Shown piece by piece: positions 11,521-22,034 of a DNA stretch of 64,000 nucleotides; within the stretch, counting starts at the first letter, position 1; the number at the start of each line of letters is the position of its first letter. Source of the DNA: Austropuccinia psidii (Eukaryota > Basidiomycota > Pucciniomycetes > Pucciniales > Sphaerophragmiaceae); assembly GCA_023105745.1 (NCBI GenBank), contig JALGQZ010000008.1, positions 43,831,618 through 43,895,617 of the forward strand, written 5' to 3'. The translations under genes and the position numbers were made by a program. The notes under the pieces are model-generated. The model ran no database searches, was not told the origin of the DNA, and saw nothing but the letters and a program-made list of their open reading frames with translations.

Positions 11521-12660
11521 TGTTAAGATTATTTTCAGAGCATTTAGTGTTTGAAATAACTAATGCAGAAGGAGATGCATGTGAGAGGATCAAACATGAG
11601 CTCACAAATAAAGCTGTCGTTATGCTATTTGACGTTTTACTGCCACTCAAGCTGTAAAACAATTCAGCTTGCAGTCAAGGAGTAGGCAAAGCCCTTCACC
11701 CAAGACCAATTGTGGATGGTGAACCTAAAGGAGGTCTCACCTATTATAGATCTAGTCATCTGAAAGATTTAGGAGCCTGATATGGAGAAACCCAAAAAGA
11801 ATTCCTGCTTCTAGTAAGAGCTTTAGAGAAACTCCACTATTACCTGGAGCTCTCAGTCTTGGAATTGTACACATACTTCACAGCCTAAAATATTTACTAA
11901 AAATGAAAACAATAAATAGGCCCATGTTGAGATTTTAAATAACCATACAATAATATAGAAGTAATTTGACCATAATATACAAGGAAGTTAAAATTCATAT
12001 TAATAAAGATGGTCTCAATAGATGGCAATTTGACAATGTCAAAAGCAAGGCAGCTTATGAACTAGAGGCTGGGGCCAGAATAACTATACAATTCATGGAG
12101 GTAGATAGTAGTAATAACTGCAGATTCTCAGAGTGAGAACCAGGAGGTGACACTCCAAACTTTAACCAGAGTCTTCTAGTGAAGGAAGAGAAAACTATAA
12201 TGGGGATAGACTCATAAGAACCCCAAACTCAATTATTCAATGCAGTGCACAATCTTTAGGCCAAAAAAAACAGTGTAGCATACATATGTCACTCTTAGAG
12301 AAAAAATATAGGAGCCCAGAGCCAGAGTCCCAGTAAAAAGAGCCCTGGATGAGGGACTATAAGGCATATAGTTTTTTCTTATTTATTGTCCTATTTCTCA
12401 AAGGGAGAAGCAAACTAGTTCCCTCATAGTGATTCACATTGATAATATCACACTAGTAACTCAAAAAAATAATGGCTTCCCCTACATGGGACACATGAGT
12501 GAAGGTAGAGGCAAGGAGAAGGTAACAAGCACAGATTGATGGTGCAAGTGGGAAAAAAAGTTTAGCAAATACAATCAGCCCTTGTGACAGATGAAGAAGA
12601 AAAATATATAACATGGGAAAAAGTATGGACTACTCCAACACATAGAGGATTCCAAAAACC
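11521..12660 (+). pseudogene. I-1 RNase H and connection region
   Basis: With several stops and frameshifts the plus strand gives ERIKHELTNKAVV, SACSQGVGKALH, then ALEKLHYYLE and YTYFTA. The family residue in the last motif is Asp (YTDCTA), here Tyr, so the RNase H site is damaged. From about 12000 to 12660 the connection and zinc-finger part of integrase is barely recognisable. Confidence 0.65.
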
Positions 12661-13258
12661 CATGAGAGATAATTAACATGGACTGGATAACAGGACTTCT
12701 TGCAAGAGGAAAAGGAAATTACAATTATTATTTATTAGCTGTAGAAATTTTTAGAAAGAGTGTTAGATTCCTACCCTTTAACAAGGAGGATACAGCTATG
12801 GAAACAGCCTTAATATCAAGGAGTAACATTATAGAAACTTGTGGAGAACCCAAGATCATTATAAGTGGTAGGTATCCCAAATTTACATCATAAATTTGGA
12901 AAAATATCTATGATATTACTGATACTAAACTTGCATTCTTCAAAGCTTACAATTCATAAAGAAATGGCCTAGCTGAAGAGATGATCCAAACAATGGGTAA
13001 CATCATAAGGATTTTCTGTGCATATAGCATGAAATATAAATACCATGAAAGCTACACTCATTAATGGATTAAACTGCTACCAGCCATGAAGCCTTCCTAA
13101 AATACTAGGCAGAACTCAACCATGGGGAAATCATCTTCTCTAATAGAGAAATTTTGAAAACCCTTGCTACCAGTTTATCACCTGAAGAAGAATATTCTAT
13201 CCATCCACCCCACAGCCAAGAACTTCAATGAGGTGTGGAAGAAGGCCTGTGACACAGT
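12661..13258 (+). pseudogene. int: I-1 integrase core, first part
   Basis: The frame 12678-12893 starts MDWITGLLARGKG (first catalytic Asp present) and reads KEDTAMETAL. The second motif, IISDRDPKF in this clade, reads IISGRYPKF: both Asp residues are gone. The Glu motif survives as LAEEMIQTMG. The frame then runs via LPVYHLKKNILSIHPTA to KACDTVA, where it is cut by a C LTR; the next residues are found after 15450. Confidence 0.82.
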
Positions 13259-13263
13259 AGCCA

Positions 13264-15450
13264 TGTAAGGTTTGTCTATGAAACTCTTGATAATGGTAGT
13301 AAAATCAAGAGTACTATGACTGTCCTCAATAGAAATATATAATATAATAAAATATTATAACCACAAATTTAAATATAATTATTAAAAATAATTATATAAA
13401 AAAATAAATTTAGTTATTATTATAAAAATATAATAATAAAAAAAATAATAATTATTATAATAAATTATAATTATTCTATTATTGTTATAGTCACTGACAG
13501 TTATAACAATAAGACTTGTAAAGCTCTTAATGAGACAATTACACGTGGAAATATGAATATTAACCACTTATAAATAATGTAAATATTGTTTATAAAAGAA
13601 TTATAACACACACTGTGCAGAAATAATTCTTATAGAGCAAAATTCTATATAAAAAAACTAATACTAGATAAAAAAAATATAGAATTTTAGAGAAAACTTC
13701 CTTATAATATTTATTTAATACAACAAGTTAAACAACAACAATTATTATATTAAATAATGATTGCAAGTTAAAAACACGCCTAAAATAAATAATTTTAAAG
13801 ATAAAACAACTTTTTATGATAAAATTTAAGATTAAAGAGTTTTTAAGAGGAATTTGTGGATTTTAAAAGATATTTAAGATGATAATTTTATAATATAAAA
13901 TATATTATTGATGATTATAACAATAATCTGAATTCTATGACTTCAATTCTTTAATTTACAATTAATAAAGAATAAAATAACTTAAGAATTACTTTAATAA
14001 TAAGATTTTATAAATAATGAAACTTTACCTGTTTAAATGTCTAATATGATTGGATTGATAATGAATAATGGACAAAAACAGTGATGAAAAGACTCTTTTT
14101 ATGTCTTCAGAGCAGCTCTCATGATTCATAATGGATGTAGAGGGCGTGCTCAGGTCAAAACTGAAAAACCATGCTTAAAAATAAAGTTCTTAGCTTAAGG
14201 CAACTTATTTTTACTTCCAATTTAAAGTTACCAGTGTTATTCTTAACTCCAAGTAACTTTAATCCTCATTTAGTTTAACTATTTTAAGTCTTAATATAAA
14301 ATAAGGGTATTTATATTAAAGTTCATCACATGAACAACTTGAAATTAGAGTTTCAAGCAAAAATCTCTTAAACTCAATTTTTAATTAATTTTTAAAGAAA
14401 TCATAATCTTCTTTGAGTTTAATTAAAAGAGTAAATTTCCAGGCTAATTACCCAGGAAATTTATTTATAAAAGATACTTAAAATTTAATTTATATATTGA
14501 TGATATTAAATTCTAAGTTGTGTGAAATTTTCAAGCAAATTCATTAAGAATTGGATTTTTAATGAATTTTTGAAGTTATTGCTATTTTTCCACGTAAAAT
14601 AGCAAAACACACCAAACCTTAAGTTTTGATAAGGTTTTAATGCTTGAAACTTTAAAGTTTTAAGCTTATTTAAGGTTTTTAAGCTTAATTAAGCTCTGAC
14701 AGTTCTTAAAACCTTAATTTCAAGCCTGCATATTGGGATTTACCCTTTGGCAGCTTGAAATTCCTGTCCAATTTGGGATAAAACCAGTTTAAACCTTAAG
14801 GTTGGATCAAAGTCTAATCTTAAAGTTTAAATAAGGTTGAAAATCCTCCAATACAGGTGGACAACCTTAATTGAATCCTTGCAGATCCCAAAAGTTGGGT
14901 ACCCAGCTCTATTTGGTCTTTTTCCTTTGTCCCACCTTTCTGCGTGGATTTTGCCCTTTTATTTATTTAAAGCCATACTATGGCCTTAAACCCTTTTAAA
15001 TTGAGCTCACGCAGGATTTACATTCTGTATGGCAAATCCTTAGCCAATTCAGTAAATATACACCACACCTCAATTTTAACTAAAATTTTGGTAAGTTTGC
15101 ATAAACTTTATGCAACTTTAAATTTAAGCTTAATTAAGCTTAAATTTCACAATTTTAAAGAAATATTGAAAAAGTTACATTGGTACTGTGAGATTCTTAA
15201 ATCTTCCAATAACATAAAAAATAAGTGGTTTTGGGTATAACACCCTATGGGTGTACCCTAGGTTATTTTTGGTGTAGAATCCAAAAATGACATAATATTT
15301 ATAACTTTGTTTATCCAAAAAAATGTTATACTTATTTTTTATTATTTTTTATTTTAAATTCAACTAAAAAGTCTGTTTAAGACAAAATTAACTGTTTATA
15401 AAATCATTTGTGGCCTTATGGGTATGTCATACATACCTCACAGGCTCACA
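13264..15450 (-). mobile_element. Solo C-family LTR in I-1 integrase
   Basis: It starts TGTAAGGTTTGTCTATG and ends CTCACAGGCTCACA (plus strand), 2187 bp. A perfect 5-bp target duplication AGCCA flanks it (13259-13263 and 15451-15455). The integrase reading frame KACDTVA on the left continues as RCMAEEKEYSKKD on the right once one target copy is removed. The plus-strand frame 14980-15240 is antisense to the LTR and recurs in the other C copies. Confidence 0.93.
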
Positions 15451-15455
15451 AGCCA

Positions 15456-15826
15456 GGTGCATGGCTGAAGAAAAAGAATATAGCAAAAAAGATATGACAA
15501 TAATAAGGGGACCAAGTACTTGTCTCAACTTTTGATTTCAACAAGCTCAAGGGACCAACTAAAATAAGGGACTAATTTGTGTAACCTTCTATCATTAATA
15601 CAATTATGGGTAGGAATGAAGTAAACGTCAGAACTACAGAGATTTTTTTTAGGAAGAAACCTGTATTTACAGTAAGCCTTCTGACACTCTACCACCAGAC
15701 TGGAGAGGACAAGTTCCCTTGCAGAAACAAAACTCAGATCCACAGGATGTAGTAGAAGTTGAGGACTCCCCTGAACCAGTGAAAAATATCATTAAGTCTA
15801 GGAAGATCAGAATTAATGGAAAGGGC
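15456..15826 (+). pseudogene. int: I-1 integrase C-terminal part
   Basis: The plus strand reads RCMAEEKEYSKKD, VLVSTFDFNKLKGPTKIRD, PVFTVSLLTLYHQTGEDKFP and IIKSRKIRINGKG with stops and a shift, matching the tail domain of this gypsy clade. It stops at 15826 where a short LTR is inserted, and the final residues follow at 16416. Confidence 0.78.
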
Positions 15827-16415
15827 TGTGAGCATGCAAGAATGTAAGCCTTTACCTGCTATACAGACCCCAATCACTTTCTTTAAAATTTTGTCTCATT
15901 TTCTTTCAATATTTTGTAAAAATTTTGAATACTTAAATTCATATTATTAAAATATGAATTTAATCTTCTTGGTATTACTGATTGCTAAATATGTCATAGT
16001 ATAAAGTTCCCACTATGTCATTAATCTTGCTGTTATATCTGCTCATGTTGCTATAGCAGATGCTTCCTCATTCAAACAAAAATTATTTCATATTATTTTG
16101 ATTGTAAATTTGTAAATACAATATTTAAAGAGGATCAATTCTATTTTAATTAATACTCAGAGCTCTTAACCAAATATTTTCTTAAAATCAAAATCACTTA
16201 CATTTTATTTTCAAAATATTAGCACTCTCACCTTTAAATTTATTAAAAGCACTTTTACAAATTATTACTACTGTTGAAGCCTTGATTCCAACAGTACATC
16301 ATATTAACACTAGTGATGCATCTATTAATTACCTTCAGTAGTATTCCTATTCTTTTTAGTTTATTTAATTCCTAGTATTTTAGTCTGGAAGCCACAAAAG
16401 CGTCGCCAGCTAACA
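15827..16415. mobile_element. Solo LTR K, 589 bp, unassigned family
   Basis: The insert begins TGTGAGCATGCAAGAATG and ends CGCCAGCTAACA (TG...CA). It is flanked by AGGGC (15822-15826) and AGGAC (16416-16420), a 5-bp duplication with one mismatch. Removing it joins the integrase tail: INGK on the left, DHREYLV-like on the right. No other copy is visible here. Its short length would suit a Ty1/copia element, but nothing in the sequence proves that. Strand is unknown. Confidence 0.72.
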
Positions 16416-16570
16416 AGGACCATAGAGAGTAAATTGTTATGTTCAAGAGCAAGACAGCTGATAAGAACAAATTTTTGGGAGAATATGCCATAAAAGATGG
16501 GAAACTCAGCCTGAGATGATTAAGAGCTTAGAAGAGAGCTGATAAGTATAATTAATATTGAGCCTTTGTA
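16416..16570 (+). pseudogene. I-1 pol C-terminus
   Basis: It reads DHRE, then VMFKSKTADKNKFLGEYAIK and DGKLSLR with in-frame stops, the end of the polyprotein in this clade. The gene ends a few dozen bases before the polypurine tract and 3' LTR. Confidence 0.75.
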
Positions 16571-16583
16571 TAGAGGGAAGGTA
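16571..16583 (+). promoter_or_regulatory. Polypurine tract of I-1
   Basis: TAGAGGGAAGGTA directly precedes the 3' LTR start TGTCAGCC. I-3 has the equivalent TTTAGAGGAAGGGTA on the minus strand next to 45970. This tract primes plus-strand DNA synthesis in LTR elements and fixes 16584 as the start of a 3' LTR. Confidence 0.75.
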
Positions 16584-17440
16584 TGTCAGCCTGTGACTTA
16601 AAACCAGAGGACAAACATGACACCAACATACCATAAACCAATGGTATTGCAAGATTCCTTAAAAATGCATCATGATCAACAAGAGATGACAATTGAATCA
16701 AGAATAAAAAATGAAGTTTCCTAATTCCAAATATATAGATCCCATAAACAGAGGAAAATGAATAACAAAGTTATTCCAGCTCAAGAATTGATCATAAACC
16801 TTAAATTTCACCTCATCCAAATTATAAAGAGGCAGAACTCCATAAAATTGGTTTTCAAATTGAAGATCTAAATTAGTTCTATCCAATGGTACCACACAAA
16901 CCAGAATAGCATCAAAATTCACAGGGTTAGACCCATCAATAGGCCAAATAGTGGTTAATGCAATATGCACTTCTCATCGAGCCTTTACAGTTTTGGTTTG
17001 AGATACCTAAAACATGGTCTTTTTGAAAAGAGAATAGTCTGAGATTTGCAATGTTACCCTCTTTATCTTTGTGTAAACTTTAGAAAAAATAAGTAAGTAT
17101 AATAGCTTAATACAGTATTAATCAGAAATCCGAGTTCTAATAAAGAGATTTTAAACCTGTATATATTTGGACAAACTTAATAATACACATACTGAATTAG
17201 TAACCATTGTGTAGAGCTTATTAAAGGCTAGAAAATGAGCCACTTTTGCGCCCTCTATCTTTTAAACTGACAAATCTTTAGCAGGTTTCAGGCCGAAATC
17301 CCAATACTGTGGGATAGTATCTCATACTATCAAATATGAGGATTCAAAACACAAAGAAGCTTCATTTTCCTTGAATAACCCATAGTATGACTAATTTATG
17401 GTCCTCTGAAATGTTCTTTACAGATTTCTATATTTCTGAA
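16584..17440 (+). mobile_element. I-1 3' LTR, part 1 of 3
   Basis: It starts TGTCAGCCTGTGACTTAAAA and aligns with the reverse complement of the I-3 LTRs from their start (51349 and 45970 downward), for example CAATACTGTGGGATAGTATC near 17311. It is broken at 17440 by element I-2. The minus-strand frame at 16698-16970 is not supported as a gene. Confidence 0.75.
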
Positions 17441-18860
17441 TTCCAGGGGAGTCTAGATAATGGCTATTAGAAAATAATTACAGGCTAAAATTATTACTGT
17501 GACACAGTAAAACTACTTAATTTTAAATGAAAAAGGTCCTACTGTTATGTGGTAATAGTGGTAATGAGTCTACTGAAGATATTTTTTGCAATCATCTGAT
17601 ATCTCTTACAGTATAGATTAATAAAATACTGAATATTTTAATTATATCACATTGATTCTAATGGACACTACTGATTAATAACAGTTTTGTGATGTAAGAA
17701 TACTGATAAGATGATAAGATTGGTCTTTTACAGTGAGGAAAGAGCTTCTTTCATCTTTTCTGGGTACTTTGAAGGGCTTTTAATCTCTTAAAACGTCTGA
17801 AGATTGAAACATTTTACTTTGGGGGCTTGAATGTGGGTCTATACCATCAATTCTGGCATTGGTATAGTCAGAAATGTGGTTCTGGGACCACAAATGATCA
17901 TTCTTAATCAATACAGGGTTAAATGAATTTTCACAGGCCACTTCAGCACCTTTATGAAGTCTCAATGGTGCTTAAAGGACTAATATCAGTAATTCTTGAA
18001 GGATTTAATATTAAAACTTGCATTATGTTAAGTATAAGACCAGTACTGGTTGGTACAGGTTTAGTACAGACCAGTATTGGTCAAAAACATTCATAAAGAG
18101 TATTTTAGTCACTTTTGGAGATATTTATAGTCCAAGAGCATAGGGTTGAAGGTCTTGATTAGTTCTTTAATTTTGAATTCTGTATGGGTACCCTTCTCAA
18201 AAATTGCAGAAGCTATAAGGGTTTCAAGTATTTTGATGTATTTTTGTACATAAGTATATGGCTTAATAAATTTCCAAGCCAGATATCTCTGTCAATTACA
18301 AAGATATAAGAACTTGAATGATACAGAATTTTAGGGTTTGATAAACTTTAAATTCTGTATACCTAACTGTACAGCTGTATGAATATATATGGAAAAGATA
18401 TAAGGTGTTCTTTATATTGTTGTTTTTGGAAAACCCGTATTTGGTTTGTTTACTCTTTGACCCAAGATCTTTCTACCAGTTTCTAAGTTAAAGGAATAAG
18501 AGGTATCTCAATTTAAATCTCTCATTCAGATATTTAATTTTGCTGTAATTTTGTACAGCATTGTACAGACCCTCTTGGACGTTTGAGGGGTTCATAGTGA
18601 ATGAAGGTGGTATAATGGTATCTACTTATGTAGGAGTGCTACAGACAAGCTGATGAGCCCATTGGATAGCCCTTCTTGAGAGCTTTCAAAAAAACAACAT
18701 TTTGGTGTGTCTTTCATTAAATTTGTATAAGTTAGATTAAAGGTTAAAATAAGTGTTTTTCTTATTTGGTCCTATATTTGACAGGGAATATCTTTGTCTT
18801 TTCTTATCCTATTTGGGTAAATTTGGTATATTTATATTTGGGGAATCTACTCCTTTTACA
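17441..18860 (-). mobile_element. I-2 3' LTR, 5'-truncated
   Basis: It aligns with 25478-26922 in the same orientation: shared blocks include GGGACCACAAATGATCATT, ATCTTTGTCTTTTCTTATCC and CTACTG next to AATGAGT. Similarity to the partner LTR stops near 18860, where integrase sequence begins at once, so about 100 bp of the LTR start is missing. Confidence 0.78.
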
Positions 18861-19900
18861 AATGAGAATCCCATTTTTTAGGGCCTTTCAGGTTGCTGAA
18901 GTTTAATGTTGAGAGGAGGACTTGGTCTCCTTCCTTTATTTCAGGTTCTTGGTTACTCTTGTCATATCTCTGTTCATTTTATAGTTTGACTTCTACTATA
19001 AATGTTTCTGCATTTTAAAATTCTGTTTTCCACATTTTATTTGGAAGTATTTGGCTGTGGGATGCATTGAGAGAAGGCTTTTCTTCAGATTATCTACTGG
19101 TAAAAGTGGATTCCATCCTCTCTCCTATGTAGAAGGTGTCCTTCCTGTCACTGAGTGGACACTGGTGTTGTAACCCAGTTTAACTGCTAGTAGAAGTTTT
19201 ACCCAGTAATATGTGTATTCCTAATTGTCTTTGTATTCTATGCCATAAGCCCAGAATCATCTGATGATATCTTCCAAAGTATGAACCATCCTTTCTGTGC
19301 GGAAATCTCTTTGTGTATTGTAGGCTTCTTGGAATGCGAGTTTGGTTTCTAGCATCTCATATAGGTTAGTCCAAAATTCCAATTTGAATTATTGATCTCT
19401 ATCACTTATTATGATTCTTGGAACACCACAATTGGCTATGAGGTTGTTTCAAAATAGAATGGCTGTGTCCATTGCTGTAATTTCTTTATGGAAGGGAAAA
19501 AATCTTGAACGTTTACTATACCTGTTAACTGCTACTAGATAGGCATTGAAACTGTCTTTCCCTCCAGGGACAATTCCTATCACCCAGTGCATTTTTATAA
19601 TTTACCAAGGTTTCTTGGATTCCTCTATGTTTTGGAGTAACCCATATCTCTTTCTGTGTCTTTTTTTGGCCTTCTAAAATCTTGTGCAGGTATTGATATA
19701 TTCACTCAAGTTCTGATCCAAATTTGCTCACCAGGCTTTGCTAAAGAGTCTTTCTTTAGTTTTTTCATCACTCATATATCTAACATAAGGAAAGTCATGG
19801 CATTATTGTAGTATCAGAGAGATATGATCTGTCTGCTATAGCTAGGTCACTTGTGTGTTTTCCTGCGGTAAAGTAGCTCATCTATAAGGAAATATTTTTC
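18861..19900 (-). pseudogene. int: I-2 integrase
   Basis: Read on the minus strand from 19900: a decayed HHCC finger (CHDFPYVRYMSDE and YINTCTRF, with His and Cys losses), MHWVIGIVPGGKD where the first catalytic Asp is His, IISDRD (second Asp kept), TERMVHTLEDIIR (Glu kept), LPVDNLKKSLLSMHPTA, and finally GDQVLLSTLNFSNLKGPKKW at 18890-18950, where it fuses to the LTR through a deletion. Stops and shifts are scattered throughout. Confidence 0.82.
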
Positions 19901-20880
19901 ATCCTTAAAGTCCTTAAGACATGGTGCTTCCATATGGCTCTCCATTTCTGGGCTTCTGTACTTTTGTTGTAACAGTTGTGTCAATATACTATACTGTTTG
20001 TTTTTGTTTAATGATGATTGAGCTACTTTGAAGAGGTCCATATTCAAATTTGAAAATCTGATTCCTAATATGGGAAGCTCTATGTCTTCTTCAAAGCTTT
20101 GCTGTGGATTTTTGTATCATTATGTAATTCCGGATTTGAAAACTTGAAACTACTGTTCCTGTCTATTCTCATGTATTGTATAGGAATTTAATCTCTATTT
20201 TCTCAATCATAAGCTGTATTTGATTGATAATTATTGGATTTATACCTTCTGAAGCTCTCTGCATTTGTATGAATTTTAACTTCTTTGTAGATAATTGTAA
20301 TTCTAGCGCTATAATCTTGTATAGCTATTTGCCACCTAAGCATGTGTCTTTTTGTTGTTTTCATATCACTTAAATTCTGTGAAATCAGTGAACACTTAAA
20401 ATACTTGTCCTTCTAAGTAGTAGTGAAGTCTTTTTAGTGCCCATACCTGGAAGAGAAACTCTTCTTGGGTATCTACATATCTAGCTTCTGAAGCTTTCAG
20501 CTGTCTGGATATGCAGGATATTACCCCTTCTTTGGGTATTGCATCCACTAAGTGTCTTTGGTGGAGTGCTGCTCTTAGTCCTTGGCTACATGCTGCCTCT
20601 ATTTACAGCTTGAATGGTAGCTCAAAGTCAGGAATCATCAAGACAGGTGCATGGGTAAGCTATAATTTGATATTTCTAAAATGCTTCCCTCCTTTCCTTG
20701 GTAATCTCAAAGCTACATCCTTTGAACATAATTTTTAAAGGCTAATGGTAATATGGGGAAACTGTTTGATATGGCTTCCATAATAACTCCCAAAACCCAA
20801 AAAAGATTGCATTTATTTTATGTTTTTGGTACTGGCTATTTCAGTACTGCAGCTAATTTATTCTTTTCTATGGCTATAAT
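19901..20880 (-). pseudogene. I-2 RNase H and connection region
   Basis: The minus strand gives LTHAPVLMIPDFELPFKL, AACSQGLRAALHQRH, ISRQLKASEARY, LHYYLEGQVF and VFTDFTEFK, typical of the RNase H of this clade, then the spacer, and the frame 20047-19847 (ILTQLLQQKYRSPEMES, FLIDELLYRR) leading to integrase. The catalytic VFTD is kept. Several stops interrupt it. Confidence 0.8.
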
Positions 20881-21560
20881 TAACTCTTAAACCTTGTGTA
20901 CTAGTTCCAATAGCTCCTGTTGGCCAAATCTTCAATTCTTGAGATAAAACTTCATAATAATTGGTGTACATTTTCTCAATATCATGTAGATTTGGGTCAC
21001 ATAGTTTTTACATGCTTCTGAGTATACAATTATTTCATCAATATAAACTACCATCCACCCTTCCATTATTTCATATTGAAATATGGTTTCCATCATTCTC
21101 TGAAAAAGGGCTGGTGCATTATTGATCCAAAAATGGCATTCTAGTATATTCATATATGTTAATATGGAACACAACTCTTAGTAATTTGATGAATTTTGGC
21201 CTCACTCCATGTTGGTGGAAACTTTCCATGGATTTTCTCTTTGTTATGAACTTGACCTTTGAAATTTTGTCCTGTGCATGGGCTACCTGTCTTCCTTGGT
21301 GTAGCTTTTCAGGGCTCTGAAGTCTCCACACATTTTGGAGTTTTCATCATGTCAGTTTATCAGGACTGGTGTAGTGACTTTCAATATGTTATTGCGTCCT
21401 ATTTTCTTGATTATGCCAATTCTAAGATTACATTGATGTGCTTCTAAATTTCTTTCCGAGTCTCAACACTGGCTGGGTATGATGGTCTACTGAGAATATG
21501 TGGATAGGGTCTTTCTAAATCCAGATATAACTATATATCATGTCCTTTAATTTTCCCCAG
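20881..21560 (-). pseudogene. rt: I-2 reverse transcriptase
   Basis: Minus-strand frames 21331-21119 and 21174-20932 overlap with a shift: ISKVKFITKRKSMESFHQHG, then NNAPALFQRMMETIFQ and GWMVVYIDEIIVYSEA. The active site reads YIDE where YIDD is needed, so the second catalytic Asp is Glu; the palm Asp in the TKMD motif is also lost. Upstream, YPASVETRKEI can be read near 21500. Confidence 0.83.
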
Positions 21561-21782
21561 GGGTTCATCCCCAATTTTCAATATTTGAAGCAGGTTTAGT
21601 TTCATCTTAGTGGTGAGCTGTGTTCCATATTGGGCTTATTTGAAGTCTTCCAATAGGTCCTTAGAGATTTCATCATTTGTCATATGATTTGTTTCAAAAG
21701 AGAACGTCTTATCCTTATTTTTTTCTATAGTAAGATATCTTTTCTTACTATTAAAAATGTCCAGACCATAAATTTGTTGGTA

Positions 21783-22034
21783 TTATGTAGCCAGAAGGAA
21801 TCCTTGCACTTGTGCGTTTGCTAAGACTAAAAATTCAGCCTTCAGTCTGATATTTCCTTTTGTATTTGGAAGAACTATCTCCTTGATAATTGTCCCAAAG
21901 CAATTTATTTTCCCTGGTAAGCTTTTAAAGTTCTTTGCTTTTGTTGGAATAAGTTCCTCTTCTAATTTGAAGAAGTTTTTCTTCAGATATTCATTTGCCA
22001 CTATGGAGAAAATAGCCCCTGTGTCAATCATCAT
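21783..22034 (-). pseudogene. pr: I-2 aspartic protease
   Basis: An 83-codon open frame opens MMIDTGAIFSIVANEYL with an intact DTG, then IPTKAKNFKSLPGKINCFG and GTIIKEIVLPNTKGNIRLK, ending QVQGFLLAT. It is the best-kept protease in the window but lacks its N-terminal beta strand in frame. About 220 decayed bases between it and RT (21561-21782) hold the rest of the protease and the linker. Confidence 0.83.

Noticed and set aside
6795..15450. A complete plus-strand LTR element with 2.15-kb LTRs
   Set aside because: Gag lies upstream of the left LTR and integrase continues past the right one; the right LTR has its own AGCCA duplication.
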